Shown here: positions 45,694 through 45,918 of the stretch, one piece after another
Layout of the letters: the number at the start of each line of letters is the position of its first letter
Position numbering within the stretch: the stretch's first letter is position 1
Origin: Zelonia costaricensis
Lineage: Eukaryota > Euglenozoa > Kinetoplastea > Trypanosomatida > Trypanosomatidae
DNA length: 45,918 nucleotides
Direction of reading: 5' to 3'
Assembly (NCBI GenBank): GCA_030849075.1
Contig: JASAOO010003353.1
Location: forward strand, 1-45,918
Made by a program: the position numbers and the translations under genes
Notes under the pieces: model-generated
Seen by the model: the letters and a program-made list of their open reading frames with translations, nothing else
Database searches by the model: none
Told to the model about the DNA's origin: nothing

Positions 45694-45918
45694 CGCGATA
45701 ACAACAAAGCCCGACGTCGGGGGATCTGACGGCGGTAGAGAAAAGGGAAGGTGAGGGGAGGGGGGGCAAGGTGCTGTGGAGCCGTGGTGGTGGGTGGGGG
45801 GTGGGGGGGTGGAGGGGGTGCGAGTGGTGCGTCGAGGACACGGCAGTTTGCTCACTTGCAGTATTCTGCGGCACGAAGGGAGGGAGCCGAAGGTGCGGCG
45901 CTGCGTGAGACGTGGGTG
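45694..45918. other. Leader and upstream spacer of MTNB
   Basis: It contains the 32-nt predicted leader, the splice-acceptor region and a G-rich plus-strand stretch (45785-45825). No gene is visible up to the window end. Confidence 0.6.
45726..45771 (-). promoter_or_regulatory. Predicted trans-splice acceptor of MTNB
   Basis: A textbook sense polypyrimidine tract (about 45736-45771) is followed by the first AG at 45727-45726, giving a 32-nt leader. It is the clearest acceptor in the window and decides the ATG start. Confidence 0.68.

Overview
The window looks like nuclear DNA of a GC-rich trypanosomatid of the Leishmania/Crithidia/Leptomonas type. All ten supported protein genes lie on the minus strand, with no introns. 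They are separated by 0.7-2 kb spacers full of (CA)n/(TG)n arrays, homopurine/homopyrimidine tracts and G/C runs. Nearly every gene has, just upstream of its first ATG, a long sense-strand pyrimidine tract followed by an AG, the layout of a spliced-leader trans-splicing acceptor. Coding regions are rich in Ala, Gly, Pro and Ser low-complexity inserts and in G/C-ending codons. This is a segment of one leftward polycistronic transcription unit. No strand switch, telomere repeat, tRNA, rRNA or CRISPR array was found.

In transcription order (right to left) the genes are: methylthioribulose-1-phosphate dehydratase (45693-45013); a Rad5/Rad16-type SNF2 ATPase with a RING finger and two RanBP2-type zinc fingers (43428-39382); the large RPA subunit RPA1 (37952-36549); a small, probably mitochondrial protein (34885-34409); a 2,614-residue protein of unknown function (32459-24615); the AAA+ ATPase PCH2/TRIP13 (23619-21817); DNA topoisomerase III beta (21109-18509); a SMAP-like ArfGAP (16811-15534); the VPS15 pseudokinase subunit of the PI3-kinase complex (13556-7134); and a small protein with an MGCAAS acylation signal (5964-4888). 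The last 4.9 kb (1-4887) has no credible gene and is probably a very long 3' UTR and/or the end of the unit.

Gene order in such units generally does not follow function. Even so, four of the ten genes handle DNA (SNF2/RING, RPA1, PCH2, TOP3B) and two or three act on endomembranes (ArfGAP, VPS15 and possibly the MGCAAS protein). Starts were set at the first in-frame ATG. Longer open frames begin at GTG or TTG codons and mostly extend across the predicted splice acceptor.

The most noteworthy items are: a consistent switch in sense-strand repeat polarity, with UG arrays towards 3' UTRs and CA arrays before the next start; a near-perfect 13-bp GC hairpin in the VPS15 3' UTR; the ubiquitin-reader-plus-RING architecture of the SNF2 protein; the RGG tail of TOP3B; the ~350-residue insert splitting the VPS15 kinase domain; and two uncharacterised genes.
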